DNA from: Amphritea atlantica
GTDB taxonomy: Bacteria; Pseudomonadota; Gammaproteobacteria; Pseudomonadales; Balneatricaceae
Direction: 5' to 3'
DNA: 64,000 nucleotides
Assembly (NCBI RefSeq): GCF_018860855.1
Contig: NZ_JAHKQE010000034.1
Span: forward strand, 1-64,000
How positions within the stretch are numbered: position 1 is the stretch's first letter; every line of letters starts with the position of its first letter. The notes below the pieces were generated by a model. It ran no database searches. It was given only the letters and a program-made list of their open reading frames with translations, and had not been told where the DNA came from. Position numbers and translations under genes: made by a program. Positions 21,627-30,873 of this stretch are shown in pieces.

Positions 21627-21896
21627 ATGGCATTATCTGTTGAAAAGAAAGCTGAGATCGTTGCTGAATACGCACGCGTTGAAGGCGATACAGGTTCTCC
21701 TGAAGTTCAGGTTGCACTGCTGACTCACAACATCGTTGGTCTGCAATCTCACTTTAAAGGTCACATCCATGACCACCATTCTCGTCGCGGTCTGATCCGC
21801 ATGGTAAACCAGCGTCGTAAGCTGCTGGATTACTTGAAGAAGAAAGATGTAACTCGTTACGCTGATCTGATCAAGCGTCTCGGCCTGCGTCGTTAA
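21627..21896 (+). CDS. rpsO: 30S ribosomal protein S15
   Basis: S15 binds the central domain of 16S rRNA early in 30S assembly. From ATG 21627 the product is 89 residues, exactly the E. coli length, with [21 protein letters not shown] and [24 protein letters not shown] lies 8 bases before the start. An upstream in-frame start at 21594 would add 11 unrelated residues inside the leader hairpin. Confidence 0.98.
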   Translation: MALSVEKKAEIVAEYARVEGDTGSPEVQVALLTHNIVGLQSHFKGHIHDHHSRRGLIRMVNQRRKLLDYLKKKDVTRYADLIKRLGLRR

Positions 21897-21905
21897 GATA
21901 ATGTT

Positions 21906-21938
21906 CCGGGGTCATCTTTGATGGCCCCGGTGCTTTTT
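21906..21938 (+). terminator. Terminator after rpsO
   Basis: CCGGGG (21906-21911) and CCCCGG (21925-21930) form the core of a stem extended by TCAT/ATGG pairing, with TTTTT shortly after. It probably ends most rpsO transcripts, with some read-through into pnp as known in E. coli. Confidence 0.85.
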
Positions 21939-21985
21939 AAGGTCTGCTAAAATAGAGATCTCTATATGCGTCTGTACTACGTTTT

Positions 21986-22064
21986 ACACCAACCAGCCTG
22001 TACTCTGGTGTGTTCTGACTCTATTCAGAGCCCAGCAGAGTACTGGCTATAAAGAGGCCGGTGT
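21986..22064 (+). promoter_or_regulatory. pnp leader long stem-loop (probable RNase III autoregulation site)
   Basis: AGCCTGTACTCTG (21995-22007) pairs with CAGAGTACTGGCT (22036-22048) with one mismatch. A smaller hairpin TCTGA/TCAGA sits in the loop, and an outer ACACC/GGTGT pair (21986-21990 with 22060-22064) can close the whole. In E. coli, RNase III cuts such a duplex in the pnp leader and PNPase then degrades it to repress its own synthesis. The position here, 50-120 bases before the pnp start, fits that mechanism. Confidence 0.72.
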
Positions 22065-22114
22065 GACGTTGCACAGACATTTTTTTGTTTTGCATAAAGA
22101 TAAGGAATTGTATC

Positions 22115-24217
22115 GTGCCACAAGCAATTACTAAGACATTCCAATACGGCAAGCATGAAGTCACTCTTGAAACGGGCCGCGTTGCCCGCCAAGCGAGTGG
22201 TGCTGTGCTGGTTACCATGGGTGGTGTACAGGTGTTATGTACCGTTGTGGGTGCTAAATCAGCCCGCGAAGGTCAGGATTTCTTCCCACTGTCAGTTCAT
22301 TATCAAGAAAAATACTACGCTGTCGGCCGTATCCCAGGTGGTTTCTTTAAGCGTGAAGCGCGTCCGTCTGAAAAAGAAACGCTGACGTCTCGCCTGATCG
22401 ACCGTCCTATCCGCCCGCTGTTCCCTAAGGGCTACATGAATGAAGTACAGGTTATCTGTACGGTTATGTCTGCGGATAAGATCAACGATCCTGATATCGC
22501 TGCGATGATCGGTACTTCTGCTGCATTGTCGATCTCTGGAATTCCATTCCAGGGGCCAATCGGTGGCGCACGTGTCGGTTACACCGAAGCGGAAGGTTAC
22601 TCGCTGAACCCAACTTACGAAGAACTGCAAACCTCTATGCTCGACATGGTGGTTGCGGGTACATCTGATGCAGTTCTGATGGTTGAGTCTGAGGCTCAGG
22701 AACTATCTGAAGACGAAATGCTAGGCGCGGTTGTTTTCGCTCATCAGCAGATGCAAGTGGCGATCACTGCGATCAACGAACTGGTTGCTGAAGCCGGTAA
22801 GCCTCGTTGGGAATATGCACCAGAAGCGAAGAACGAAGCACTGATCGAACAGGTTCGCGGTGTTGTCGGTGAAGATATCAACGCTGCTTACCAAACGGCT
22901 GACAAAATGGAGCGTCAAAACGCTCTGGGTCAAGCACGTAGTAAAGTGATTGAAGCGCTGTGTGGTGAAGAGGGTCAACCTTCTGCCGGTGAAGTCTCTG
23001 GTATCTTCAAATCACTGGAAAAAGAGATTGTTCGGGGTCGTATCCTTGATGGTCAGCCACGTATCGATGGCCGTGACAGCAAAACTGTTCGCGGTATTGA
23101 TGTTGAAGTTGACGTACTGAGCGGTACACACGGTTCTGCACTGTTTACCCGTGGTGAAACTCAGGCGATCGCTACCTGTACGCTGGGTACTGCGCGTGAT
23201 TCACAAATCATCGATGCGATCGAAGGTGAACGCCGCGATCCATTCATGCTGCACTACAACTTCCCTCCTTACTCTGTAGGTGAAGCGGGCCGTATGGGTT
23301 CTACTGGTCGTCGTGAGATTGGTCACGGTCGTCTGGCTCGTCGTAGTGTTGCTGCTGTTCTGCCGACACAGGAAGAGTTCCCGTACACTATCCGTATCGT
23401 GTCTGAGATCACTGAATCTAACGGTTCAAGCTCTATGGCGTCTGTTTGTGGTGCGTCTCTGTCTATGATGGATGCTGGTGTTCCATTGAAAGCGCCGGTT
23501 GCGGGTATCGCAATGGGTCTGGTTAAGGAAGGCGAGCGTTTCACCGTGCTGACCGATATCCTAGGTGATGAAGATCATCTGGGTGACATGGACTTTAAAG
23601 TAGCCGGTACTGAAGCAGGTGTTACTGCATTGCAGATGGATATCAAGATCACCGGTATTACCGAAGAGATCATGGATATCGCGCTTGAGCAGGCTTATGA
23701 AGCCCGTGCTCACATCCTGAAAGAGATGGCTAAAGTGATTGGTTATGCACGTCCAGAACTGCCGGACAACGCACCTGCCATGACGCTGTTGGAAATCAAT
23801 CCTGAGAAGATCCGCGACGTGATCGGTAAGGGTGGTGCAACCATCCGTGCTCTAACTGAGCAGACTGGCGCGACTATCGATATCGAAGATAACGGTACAG
23901 TTCGTATCTACGCAGCCGATAAAGCAGCAGCGAAAGCCGCTGTGGATAAAGTACGTGAAATCACTGCTGAAGCTGAAGTAGGTAAAATCTACGAAGGTAA
24001 GGTTGTACGTCTGGAAGAGTTCGGCGCGTTTGTAAACATCCTGCCGGGTAAAGATGGTCTGGTTCACATCTCTCAAATTGCTAACAAGCGTATTGAGAAA
24101 GTGACCGATTACATCAAGATGGACGACACCGTTAAAGTTAAAGTGATGGAAGTCGATCCACGTGGCCGTATCAAGTTGACCATGCGTGATCTAGAACAAG
24201 ATGAGTCTGTAGAATAA
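22115..24217 (+). CDS. pnp: Polyribonucleotide nucleotidyltransferase (PNPase)
   Basis: PNPase is a 3'-5' phosphorolytic exoribonuclease and degradosome member. The 700 residues hold two RNase PH domains separated by a helical domain; the second carries [25 protein letters not shown] ([20 protein letters not shown]) and S1 ([19 protein letters not shown]) domains follow. I chose GTG 22115, where AAGGAA at 22102-22107 is correctly spaced. The frame open from 22085 adds ten unrelated residues. It follows rpsO as in E. coli. Confidence 0.97.
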   Translation: MPQAITKTFQYGKHEVTLETGRVARQASGAVLVTMGGVQVLCTVVGAKSAREGQDFFPLSVHYQEKYYAVGRIPGGFFKREARPSEKETLTSRLIDRPIRPLFPKGYMNEVQVICTVMSADKINDPDIAAMIGTSAALSISGIPFQGPIGGARVGYTEAEGYSLNPTYEELQTSMLDMVVAGTSDAVLMVESEAQELSEDEMLGAVVFAHQQMQVAITAINELVAEAGKPRWEYAPEAKNEALIEQVRGVVGEDINAAYQTADKMERQNALGQARSKVIEALCGEEGQPSAGEVSGIFKSLEKEIVRGRILDGQPRIDGRDSKTVRGIDVEVDVLSGTHGSALFTRGETQAIATCTLGTARDSQIIDAIEGERRDPFMLHYNFPPYSVGEAGRMGSTGRREIGHGRLARRSVAAVLPTQEEFPYTIRIVSEITESNGSSSMASVCGASLSMMDAGVPLKAPVAGIAMGLVKEGERFTVLTDILGDEDHLGDMDFKVAGTEAGVTALQMDIKITGITEEIMDIALEQAYEARAHILKEMAKVIGYARPELPDNAPAMTLLEINPEKIRDVIGKGGATIRALTEQTGATIDIEDNGTVRIYAADKAAAKAAVDKVREITAEAEVGKIYEGKVVRLEEFGAFVNILPGKDGLVHISQIANKRIEKVTDYIKMDDTVKVKVMEVDPRGRIKLTMRDLEQDESVE

Positions 24218-24235
24218 ACACTCATTAAGTGATTG

Positions 24236-24264
24236 AAAAAGCCCTGCCGATGCAGGGCTTTTTT
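24236..24264 (+). terminator. Terminator after pnp
   Basis: GCCCTGC (24241-24247) pairs with GCAGGGC (24252-24258) around CGAT, preceded by AAAAA and followed by six T. Confidence 0.93.
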
Positions 24265-24312
24265 GTGTCTGCTTGGTTTACATTAGGGCAATCTTTATTG
24301 CCGAGGATTAAT

Positions 24313-24780
24313 ATGAAAAGATTGATAACGATAGTGTCTGTTTTATGGCTAGCCGGTTGTGGCGGTGATGAGGTTGGCGATGTATCGCTTGGATTACTAA
24401 CCACTAAAGATATTAAACTGAATGTGCTGGTAGATCCGGTCGTCACCGGTGTTACTTGTCATATTGCCAGCATTGAAGCAGATCTGGATTTTGCGGACCC
24501 CAGTGATTCATCGATTGCTTGTCGTCAAACGGGGCCGATTACAGCGCAGATGATTGCCGCCATTGATCGCTCAAAGGATGGCGAGGTGGTGTTTCGAAAA
24601 TCCAAGAGCGTGCTGTTCAAAACCATGAAAGTACGGCGTATTTTTGATCCACAATCACAGACCTTAATGTATCTTTCATACTCAACCAAAGAGATTAATG
24701 GCAGCTTTAAACACAGCCTTTCTACGGTACCGTTATGGGGAACTTCAGCTTATCAACAGCAACAAATCCCCACTCAGTAG
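24313..24780 (+). CDS. creA: CreA family protein (probable lipoprotein)
   Basis: This is a small exported protein of unknown biochemical role. From ATG 24313 (GAGGA at 24303-24307) the 155 residues begin with a lipoprotein signal: MKRLITIVSVLWLAGCGG has lipobox LAGC with Cys16. The body has CreA features: DDP-like strand VLVDPVVTGVTCHI, DSSIACRQTGPI, and VFRKSKSVLFKTMKVRRIFD. E. coli CreA is 157 residues. It stands alone between the pnp terminator and a convergent small gene. Any link to the Cre regulon of E. coli cannot be assumed here. Confidence 0.85.
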   Translation: MKRLITIVSVLWLAGCGGDEVGDVSLGLLTTKDIKLNVLVDPVVTGVTCHIASIEADLDFADPSDSSIACRQTGPITAQMIAAIDRSKDGEVVFRKSKSVLFKTMKVRRIFDPQSQTLMYLSYSTKEINGSFKHSLSTVPLWGTSAYQQQQIPTQ

Positions 24781-24784
24781 AGGA

Positions 24785-25135
24785 TTATACGGCTGATTTG
24801 TATTGTTCTAGTCCGGCAATGGATGGTTGATAAGCCCGCTGATCACTTTTGGCTAGCGCACGCAGTAGGCGTCCGGTAATGCAGTTAAAGCACTGTGGCC
24901 CATTTTGTTGACAGAGAGAGTTAGCGCAGGCGTTGAGCAGCAGTTCGTGAGCTGCTTGTTGCTGTACGCTACGGGTGTTTGAAAACAGTTCTCGGCAGGT
25001 GACTATGCCTAGTTCAAATAGCTCTGTTACTGCGCTGCCGCGCCATTCGGCAATGAGGTGATTAGATACTCCGCTGTGTAGTTTTATCACCGGTTCTTTG
25101 CGTTCTAGCCATGCATCAATTCTCAGGCCATTCAT
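24785..25135 (-). CDS. Hypothetical 116-residue cysteine-containing protein, probably Fur-regulated
   Basis: I do not recognise the family. The 116 residues have no signal peptide or membrane helix. The C-terminal half carries four Cys in LLNACANSLC and GPQCFNCITGRLL, the last two as CxxC, which could bind metal or an iron-sulfur cluster (inference). A good Fur box lies 24 bases upstream of the start, so expression should rise when iron is scarce. The ATG has a well-spaced GGAG upstream. It is convergent with creA, with only 4 bases between the stops. Confidence 0.7.
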   Translation of the reverse strand: MNGLRIDAWLERKEPVIKLHSGVSNHLIAEWRGSAVTELFELGIVTCRELFSNTRSVQQQAAHELLLNACANSLCQQNGPQCFNCITGRLLRALAKSDQRAYQPSIAGLEQYKSAV

Positions 25136-25158
25136 TATTAACTCTCCATTTTTTGAAT

Positions 25159-25177
25159 GATAATGATTCTCATTATG
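25159..25177 (-). promoter_or_regulatory. Fur box upstream of the 116-residue gene
   Basis: GATAATGATTCTCATTATG matches the 19-bp Fur consensus (GATAATGATAATCATTATC) at 16 of 19 positions by my count. It lies 24 bases before the start of the reverse-strand gene. The forward gene starts more than 340 bases away and is a less likely target. Confidence 0.8.
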
Positions 25178-25521
25178 ATTATTTGAGTTATTAATGCAAT
25201 AGCTTTATCAGCTTATTTTTTATTGTGTATTTATTACCCCAACGGCTGAAGCCTACGAGGGCTGAGGCTTAGCGTAGTTGTCCCAATGTTATGCACAGGC
25301 TTGTGCCGCTAAAGCTGGGGATAACATCAGTGGATAACGTTAATTTATTCGCTTGGTGTAACGCTGTTTTGGCTTTGGCGTGTCAGTCTCCTAATAGGCT
25401 TAACTCATAACGCTAATTGTTCATACATCGCTGCTGATTCTGCTTGTCTGTTATTGTATGCGGCTGAAAGCTAGGTCATGCTTGCGACTCCGTATCTATT
25501 CAGTTGATTTTGGCGGTTAAA
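25178..25521. other. Intergenic region with a possible structured element at 25235-25320
   Basis: There is no open frame of note. Between about 25235 and 25320 several inverted pairs cluster: GCT(G)AAGCC with GGCTTAGC, then GCACA-GGCT-TGTGC. An outer CCCCAAC with GCTGGGG could close the whole with one mismatch. This could be a multi-stem RNA or an old terminator. No promoter or T-run was recognised. Confidence 0.35.
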
Positions 25522-25905
25522 ATGATCCAAGATTTAGAGGCAAACAAAGCCAATGCGATAGCCTTCTATCGGACAGCCTATTTAGGTGACCCAAGTGCAG
25601 CGGTCGAGACCTATGTTGGTGCGGAATACATCCAACATAACCCAGTTGTTGCGGGTGGTAAGCAAGGGTTTATCGATTATTTTGATGAAATGGCGCGAGA
25701 CTTTCCTGATAAAACCATCGAGTTTGTGCGTGCGATAGCACAAGAGGGTCTCGTCGCATTACATACCCATCAGATTTGGCCGGGTAATGATCAATATGTA
25801 ACGATGGATTTTTTTCGCTTTGATCAGCAGGGCAAAATCGTTGAGCATTGGGACTCTATACAGCGTGTTCCCGTTGACACTAAAAATGGTAATCCGATGT
25901 ATTGA
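25522..25905 (+). CDS. SnoaL-like (NTF2-fold) protein
   Basis: The 127 residues (from ATG 25522) have the SnoaL/NTF2-like pattern: ANAIAFYRTAYLGDPSAAVETYVGAEYIQHNP, then GFIDYFDEMARDFPD, then DFFRFDQQGKIVEHWDSIQ. Members range from polyketide cyclases to uncharacterised small-molecule binding proteins. No neighbour suggests a substrate. I prefer ATG 25522 over the TTG at 25504, because the family start follows it directly. It appears monocistronic. Confidence 0.8.
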   Translation: MIQDLEANKANAIAFYRTAYLGDPSAAVETYVGAEYIQHNPVVAGGKQGFIDYFDEMARDFPDKTIEFVRAIAQEGLVALHTHQIWPGNDQYVTMDFFRFDQQGKIVEHWDSIQRVPVDTKNGNPMY

Positions 25906-26013
25906 TTGACGTGGCGAGGCATACGGAATGTTTGTCGCCTTATTGAGTAAGGGAAGCGAAAGCTTCCCCACTCACGACGAGTCTTCAAGTGATTAGCCAG
26001 TGACACGAAGGGC

Positions 26014-26691
26014 CTAGCTACTTTGCTTTTCCCGCATCACGCAATAGAGGCGAAAGCCATAGATCGTATATAGGCAGTTTAAAAAGCCAAACACGATATC
26101 AAATAGGCTGCGCAGTATAAGTGATTCAATGCCCATGGTCTGAAGTAAGGTTTCGATCAGTAGGTTACTGCCGAGGAGTATAACAAACAGCACGGCCAGA
26201 CCATTAAGCAGCGGCCAGAAGTATTCAGAGGTATCTTGCCAGCTGTTTCTTAACGCGTCGGTGGGGCTCGCTTTTTCGATCACGCTGAAGTATTCGGCAA
26301 ATCCCCAGCGGGTCATCACATAGACACCGGGAATAAAAAACAGTAATAGGCCGAGGGCGATACCAAAGGCGCCAAGGAGCTTGGTCAGAAAGAGCGGCCC
26401 CCAACGTTGTAGACCGATCTTTAGAGCCTCTATGGTACTGATAGGCTCTTTGTTGACCACCGACTCGAGGTAGGCGATCGTTGCGCCAGCATAGAGTGGG
26501 AGAAAAACTAGGCTGGCGAGGTAGAACATCAAGATCGAATCGTTCATCTCGGGGTTTTCTGGATCGACCGATTGCATGGCGGTCATGCTAATCAGTGTGA
26601 TCAGAATAATAAAGGGTAGCTGTATCCGCATAATAGGCTGCATATGGGCGCGGAAGAAGAACCAGGTTTGCTTTAGGTAAGTGGCGATCAT
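26014..26691 (-). CDS. YciC-like integral membrane protein
   Basis: This 225-residue membrane protein has about five to six predicted helices by eye (about 20-40, 53-75, 105-130, 160-180 and 195-215). The pattern GALLL..IPGVYVMTRWGFAEYFSVIEKASPTDALRNSW is characteristic of the YciC/UPF0259 type. The function of that family is unknown. It lies downstream of rsuA and rsmC on the same strand, about 20 bases after rsmC, so it may be co-transcribed. Confidence 0.65.
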   Translation of the reverse strand: MIATYLKQTWFFFRAHMQPIMRIQLPFIILITLISMTAMQSVDPENPEMNDSILMFYLASLVFLPLYAGATIAYLESVVNKEPISTIEALKIGLQRWGPLFLTKLLGAFGIALGLLLFFIPGVYVMTRWGFAEYFSVIEKASPTDALRNSWQDTSEYFWPLLNGLAVLFVILLGSNLLIETLLQTMGIESLILRSLFDIVFGFLNCLYTIYGFRLYCVMREKQSS

Positions 26692-26711
26692 GCTGTATTT
26701 GTCACTCGTGT

Positions 26712-27755
26712 TTAGTGCGGTTGGGCCAGTAGTATCAACTTAAAGCTACCGTTGTCGGCGATAACTTCTATGGTTGAGAACAGTTTTTTGGCTTTTCGTT
26801 CAAGCGGTATATGTAGATTCACCACAAAGCAGGCGATGCCGTCAGATTGTAGATGTCGGCGTGCTGCATTGAGGAAACGGTCGGTCATATCGCCTTCAAC
26901 ACTGAAGCCTTGATGAAAAGGCGGATTACAGAGTATCAGTGGATAGTGCTGGTCGATCTGTTCGGCGCAATCGGCCACAATCACGTCGCCATTAATGCTG
27001 TGCTGACGAAAGTTTTCTTCGCAGGCCAGTAGGGCTCCGGCATTATTGTCGGTCGCCGTGATCTTGCAGCCTAGCGGGGCGCAATTCATCGCCAGATAAC
27101 CATAGCCACAGCCGAGATCGAGAGCGGTTTCCGGTGGTGTTGCGAGTCGTTCAGTGAATTGCGCGAGTTCTGAAATCAGAAAAGCACTGCCTTTATCGAT
27201 CTTATTCCAACCATAGACACCAGGCTTACTGCGGTAGTTGAAGTGCTCATCGCTGGCCACTTCACGTAGCTGAGTGTAATCCTGATCGTCCAGTAATTCG
27301 CTATCGGCAGCGCCCGGTGATTGCAGAATTCCCATCCAGGTATTTTTGTCTAACTTGGATAGCTCCATCTGCCCAGCGAATAGTTTTTTCGCTTTATCCA
27401 GATAGGTTTTAATACCTTCGTTTTTCAATCCCGCGATGCTCAGTGTTCCGCCCGGTTTAAGGATGCGAATCGCTTGATTGATCACATGATGAACCACGGG
27501 TTTCTCTTTCGACACTCGGTAGATAATGTTATCCACACTGTGATCCGCATAAGGGCTGAAATCAAAGTCGGAAAATTGGCTATGCCAACCGGCGCTGTCT
27601 AGTTGCTGACACAGATCGAAACGGTTACTAATGACAGTGACCGCCGGATTTACCTTGCTGGTTTGATTGAGCAGGTTTTCATCGGCAACCCAAAGGGCTA
27701 TACCGCTGGCATTATCCAGTTGTGGTTTTAAGAGGGCAAAGGCTGTATCAGTCAT
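26712..27755 (-). CDS. rsmC: 16S rRNA guanine-N2 methyltransferase, RsmC type
   Basis: RsmC methylates G1207 of 16S rRNA. The 347 residues show two related domains as in E. coli RsmC (343). The N-terminal half has a degenerate methyltransferase fold. The C-terminal half is active, with SAM motif LDLGCGYGYLAMN near 212-224 and target motif CNPPFHQG near 272. It could instead act on another guanine, as does the paralogue RlmG, but the length and the NPPFH context favour RsmC. Its start overlaps the rsuA stop by one base (TGATG), so the two 16S modifiers are translationally coupled. Confidence 0.82.
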   Translation of the reverse strand: MTDTAFALLKPQLDNASGIALWVADENLLNQTSKVNPAVTVISNRFDLCQQLDSAGWHSQFSDFDFSPYADHSVDNIIYRVSKEKPVVHHVINQAIRILKPGGTLSIAGLKNEGIKTYLDKAKKLFAGQMELSKLDKNTWMGILQSPGAADSELLDDQDYTQLREVASDEHFNYRSKPGVYGWNKIDKGSAFLISELAQFTERLATPPETALDLGCGYGYLAMNCAPLGCKITATDNNAGALLACEENFRQHSINGDVIVADCAEQIDQHYPLILCNPPFHQGFSVEGDMTDRFLNAARRHLQSDGIACFVVNLHIPLERKAKKLFSTIEVIADNGSFKLILLAQPH

Positions 27756-28444
27756 CAGAACGATTTCGCTTCGGCTTCAGTGAGAAAACGGTACTCACCC
27801 GGTTCTAGGTCATCATCTAAGCGGATCTGACCAATCTGTTCCCGGTGCAAGGCGGTGACTTTGTTACCCATGGCGGCAAACATACGCTTAACTTGATGAT
27901 AACGGCCTTCATGCAGGGTGACTCTCGCCTGAGTAGCAGACAAAATCTCAAGTTCGGCCGGCAGCGTCGGTTTATCTTCGTTACGCAGGGTAATGCCTGT
28001 CGCAAACTGCTCGGCATACTCAGGGGTGATCGGTTCTGCAGTGCTAACGAGATAAACTTTATCGCACTGATGCTTAGGTGATGTAACTCGGTGCGACCAT
28101 TGGCCATCGTTGGTGATCAATACGAGGCCAGTGGTGTCGATATCTAAGCGTCCAGCGGGATGCAGATCCCGTATGGTAACTTGGTCCAAGAGGTCGATAA
28201 CAGTAGGGTGATCGCTATCTTCAGTCACGCAGACAGTGCCTTGAGGCTTATTCAGCATCAAATACTTCGGGCCAGGGGCCGCAACCTCATGACCTTCGAG
28301 TGTCACCTGATCATCGCTGAGAACTTTGTAGCCGTGATCCTGGCAAGGCTGACCGTTCACCTCGACATTCTTACATTTGATCTGCCGTTTAACTAGGCTG
28401 CGGGGTAAACCGGTTGCCTGACTTAGATATTTATCCAGTCGCAT
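27755..28444 (-). CDS. rsuA: 16S rRNA pseudouridine-516 synthase RsuA
   Basis: The 229 residues have an N-terminal S4 RNA-binding domain (MRLDKYLSQATGLPRSLVKRQI) and a pseudouridine synthase domain. Its catalytic Asp lies in HPAGRLDIDTTGLVLITNDG near residue 100. The later EGRYHQVKRMFAAMGN block and the size (E. coli RsuA 231) favour RsuA over RluB/E/F. It is coupled to rsmC. Confidence 0.9.
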   Translation of the reverse strand: MRLDKYLSQATGLPRSLVKRQIKCKNVEVNGQPCQDHGYKVLSDDQVTLEGHEVAAPGPKYLMLNKPQGTVCVTEDSDHPTVIDLLDQVTIRDLHPAGRLDIDTTGLVLITNDGQWSHRVTSPKHQCDKVYLVSTAEPITPEYAEQFATGITLRNEDKPTLPAELEILSATQARVTLHEGRYHQVKRMFAAMGNKVTALHREQIGQIRLDDDLEPGEYRFLTEAEAKSF

Positions 28445-28573
28445 TGAATTTCATCTGCCTGTTATCTAAAAAGAGCTAGTATACCGGTACTCGTCAGAAT
28501 GCAATAGGGCTGGTAATCAGCTAATATACGCCGTTCCGATATCGATCCATTGCCATTAACTGTGTGACTGCCT

Positions 28574-29410
28574 GTGAAGCTTTTTGTAGATAACCTTACC
28601 AATGTTGATTTTTCTTACCTACACCCTCAACGCGGCTTGCTGGGCGAGTCCTGGCTAGTGCAGCTAGTGCTCGATGGTGAGCTGAATGAAGAGGGGATGA
28701 TTTGCGATTTTGGTATCGTTAAAAAAGCCGTTAAACATTGGTTTGATAATAGTATCGACCATGCGTTAGTGGTGCCGACCGAGATGGCCAACCTACATTC
28801 AGAGCAGCTGAATGGCGAAACAACGGTTAATTGGCGCTATCCAACAGGTGGTGAGTTCTACTGTCGTTCGCCGGAACAGGCGATCGTGCTGGTGGATATC
28901 GATGAAATTAATGAGCTTAGCTTGGCGGCTTGGTGTAAGGCCCAGCTCTTGGCGCTATTTCCCGATGAGGTGAAAGGGCTCGAGATCAGCTTTGTACCGG
29001 AAACGATCAACGGTGCATTTTATCATTACAGCCATGGCCTGCAGCAGCACGATGGCAATTGTCAGCGGATTGCGCACGGTCATCGTTCGCGTATCGAAGT
29101 CTTTTTAGATGGACAGCGGGATGCGGCGGTTGAGCAGCAATGGGCTGAAACCTTTAACGATATCTATATCGGTACTCGCGGCCACCTCGTGAGTGCAACC
29201 GATGATGAGCATCACTATTGTTATGATGCACCACAGGGAGAGTTTGAAATTCGTTTACCTGCACGTCACTGTTATCTAATTGATACTGAAACAACGGTGG
29301 AGCAGATCGCCTGTCACCTTGCAGCGCAGGTTAAGTTGTCTCATCCCGATCGAGAGGTGATGGTCAGAGCATTTGAAGGCGTGGGGAAAGGCGCGATTGC
29401 GACGGCCTGA
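28574..29410 (+). CDS. Tandem 6-pyruvoyl-tetrahydropterin synthase/QueD-like protein
   Basis: The 278 residues form two T-fold (PTPS/QueD-like) halves. The C-terminal half keeps the QueD zinc and catalytic pattern: His154 (YSHGL), Cys163 and His168/His170 (NCQRIAHGH). In the N-terminal half the equivalent HGH is replaced by LLGES, although ICDFGIVKKAVKHWFDNSIDHAL, the second QueD block, is kept there. So the active site seems split between the halves. Likely reactions are 6-carboxy-tetrahydropterin synthesis or a related pterin step; the substrate is uncertain. It starts at GTG 28574, is monocistronic and is followed by a strong terminator. Confidence 0.75.
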   Translation: MKLFVDNLTNVDFSYLHPQRGLLGESWLVQLVLDGELNEEGMICDFGIVKKAVKHWFDNSIDHALVVPTEMANLHSEQLNGETTVNWRYPTGGEFYCRSPEQAIVLVDIDEINELSLAAWCKAQLLALFPDEVKGLEISFVPETINGAFYHYSHGLQQHDGNCQRIAHGHRSRIEVFLDGQRDAAVEQQWAETFNDIYIGTRGHLVSATDDEHHYCYDAPQGEFEIRLPARHCYLIDTETTVEQIACHLAAQVKLSHPDREVMVRAFEGVGKGAIATA

Positions 29411-29465
29411 TTTGGGCCTAGCTAGTGGTGAATATCTGACGCATAAAAGCCTGAATGGCAGACAT

Positions 29466-29494
29466 AAAAAAACGCGGCGAGCCGCGTTTTTTTT
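29466..29494. terminator. Bidirectional terminator between the PTPS-like gene and the thiolase
   Basis: ACGCGG (29472-29477) and CCGCGT (29482-29487) pair around CGAG. Six or more A precede the hairpin and eight T follow, so it serves both convergent genes. Confidence 0.93.
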
Positions 29495-29505
29495 GTTACA
29501 ACGGT

Positions 29506-30687
29506 TTAGCTACGTTCGATCGCAAGGGCCGTACCCATACCACCACCGATACACAGCGTTGCCAAGCCTTTCTTAGCATCGCGGCGAGCCATTTCATGCA
29601 GCAGTGAAACGAAGATACGGCAGCCTGAAGCACCGATTGGGTGACCCAGTGCAATCGCACCACCGTTAACGTTAACCAGCGTGGTGTCCCAGCCGAGTTC
29701 TTTGTTAACAGACAGAGCCTGAGCCGCGAAAGCTTCGTTCGCTTCAACCAGTTCTAGATCATCAACAGTCCAGCCAGCTTTCTCAAGGGCTTTCTGAGTG
29801 GCACAGATTGGGCCTGTACCCATGATAGATGGATCAACACCCGCAGAGGCATAAGCTTTGATGGTTGCCAGCACGGGCAGACCCAGTTCAGCGGCTTTCT
29901 CTGCAGAGCACAGAATCACGGCCGCAGCACCATCGTTGATGGTAGAAGAGTTACCAGCGGTTACGGTGCCATCTTTTTTGAAGGCTGGACGCAGTTTGCC
30001 CAATGCTTCTGCTGTGACGCCAAAACGTGGCTGCTCATCAGTATCAAAGACAATGGGGTCGCCTTTACGCTGCGGAATGACAACCGGAATAATTTCATCT
30101 TTGAACTTACCCGATGTAACGGCTGCTTCAGCTTTGTTCTGAGAGGCGGCAGCAAAAACATCCTGTTCTTCACGGGTGAAACCATACTTGTCGACAATGT
30201 TTTCAGTGGTGATACCCATGTGATAGTCGTTAAACGCATCCCATAGGCCATCTTTGATCATCGTATCAACCATTTTCCAGTCGCCCATACGGGTACCGTG
30301 ACGGGAGTTTGGTAGGATATGGCCAGAGATGCTCATATTTTCCTGACCGCCAGCAATGATCATTTCAGCATCGCCACAGCGAATAGCTTGAGTCGCCAGT
30401 TGAATAGATTTTAAGCCAGAGCCACAGACCTTGTTAATCGTCATGGCGGGTACTTCAATTGGCAGACCAGCATTGACCGCCGCTTGGCGTGCAGGGTTTT
30501 GGCCACAGCCACCTGTCAACACTTGGCCAAGAATGACTTCGTCAATTTGATCAGCCGCAATACCGGATTTTTCCAGCAGGCCTTTGATAACAATCGTGCC
30601 GAGCTCGCTGGCAGGAACGGATGACAGAGAACCATTAAAACTACCTACAGCCGTACGGCCAGCAGCTACAATAACAACATCACGCAT
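29506..30687 (-). CDS. Acetyl-CoA C-acetyltransferase (thiolase)
   Basis: This biosynthetic-type thiolase condenses two acetyl-CoA to acetoacetyl-CoA or the reverse, at a branch point to polyhydroxyalkanoate, ketone and butanoate metabolism. The 393 residues include nucleophile Cys88 ([11 protein letters not shown]), His349 ([10 protein letters not shown]) and Cys379 (LCIGGGMGT), the complete thiolase triad. No phaB or phaC lies alongside, so the pathway role (PhaA, AtoB or BktB type) cannot be decided. The start ATG follows an AGAGGAATA ribosome site. It is monocistronic by context. Confidence 0.93.
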   Translation of the reverse strand: MRDVVIVAAGRTAVGSFNGSLSSVPASELGTIVIKGLLEKSGIAADQIDEVILGQVLTGGCGQNPARQAAVNAGLPIEVPAMTINKVCGSGLKSIQLATQAIRCGDAEMIIAGGQENMSISGHILPNSRHGTRMGDWKMVDTMIKDGLWDAFNDYHMGITTENIVDKYGFTREEQDVFAAASQNKAEAAVTSGKFKDEIIPVVIPQRKGDPIVFDTDEQPRFGVTAEALGKLRPAFKKDGTVTAGNSSTINDGAAAVILCSAEKAAELGLPVLATIKAYASAGVDPSIMGTGPICATQKALEKAGWTVDDLELVEANEAFAAQALSVNKELGWDTTLVNVNGGAIALGHPIGASGCRIFVSLLHEMARRDAKKGLATLCIGGGMGTALAIERS

Positions 30688-30873
30688 GATTATTCCTCTT
30701 GCTTATAAGATTGCTGCAGAAGTGTAGTCACATAGCGTGACGAATTTATGGCAGGTCAGTCAGTAACCTAACATGGAGTACTCTACAGCTATTTTGGTAA
30801 TCATTTTTATTTGTGCAGTGCAGTACATCATAGACAAAAGGCTACTGCAATGGGGTTAGCCCTAGGAGGTGAC
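30688..30873. other. Upstream region of the thiolase gene
   Basis: This stretch should hold the reverse-strand thiolase promoter. I see a direct GTGCAGTGCAG at about 30813-30824, but cannot assign a regulator to it. No other gene is evident. Confidence 0.3.
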
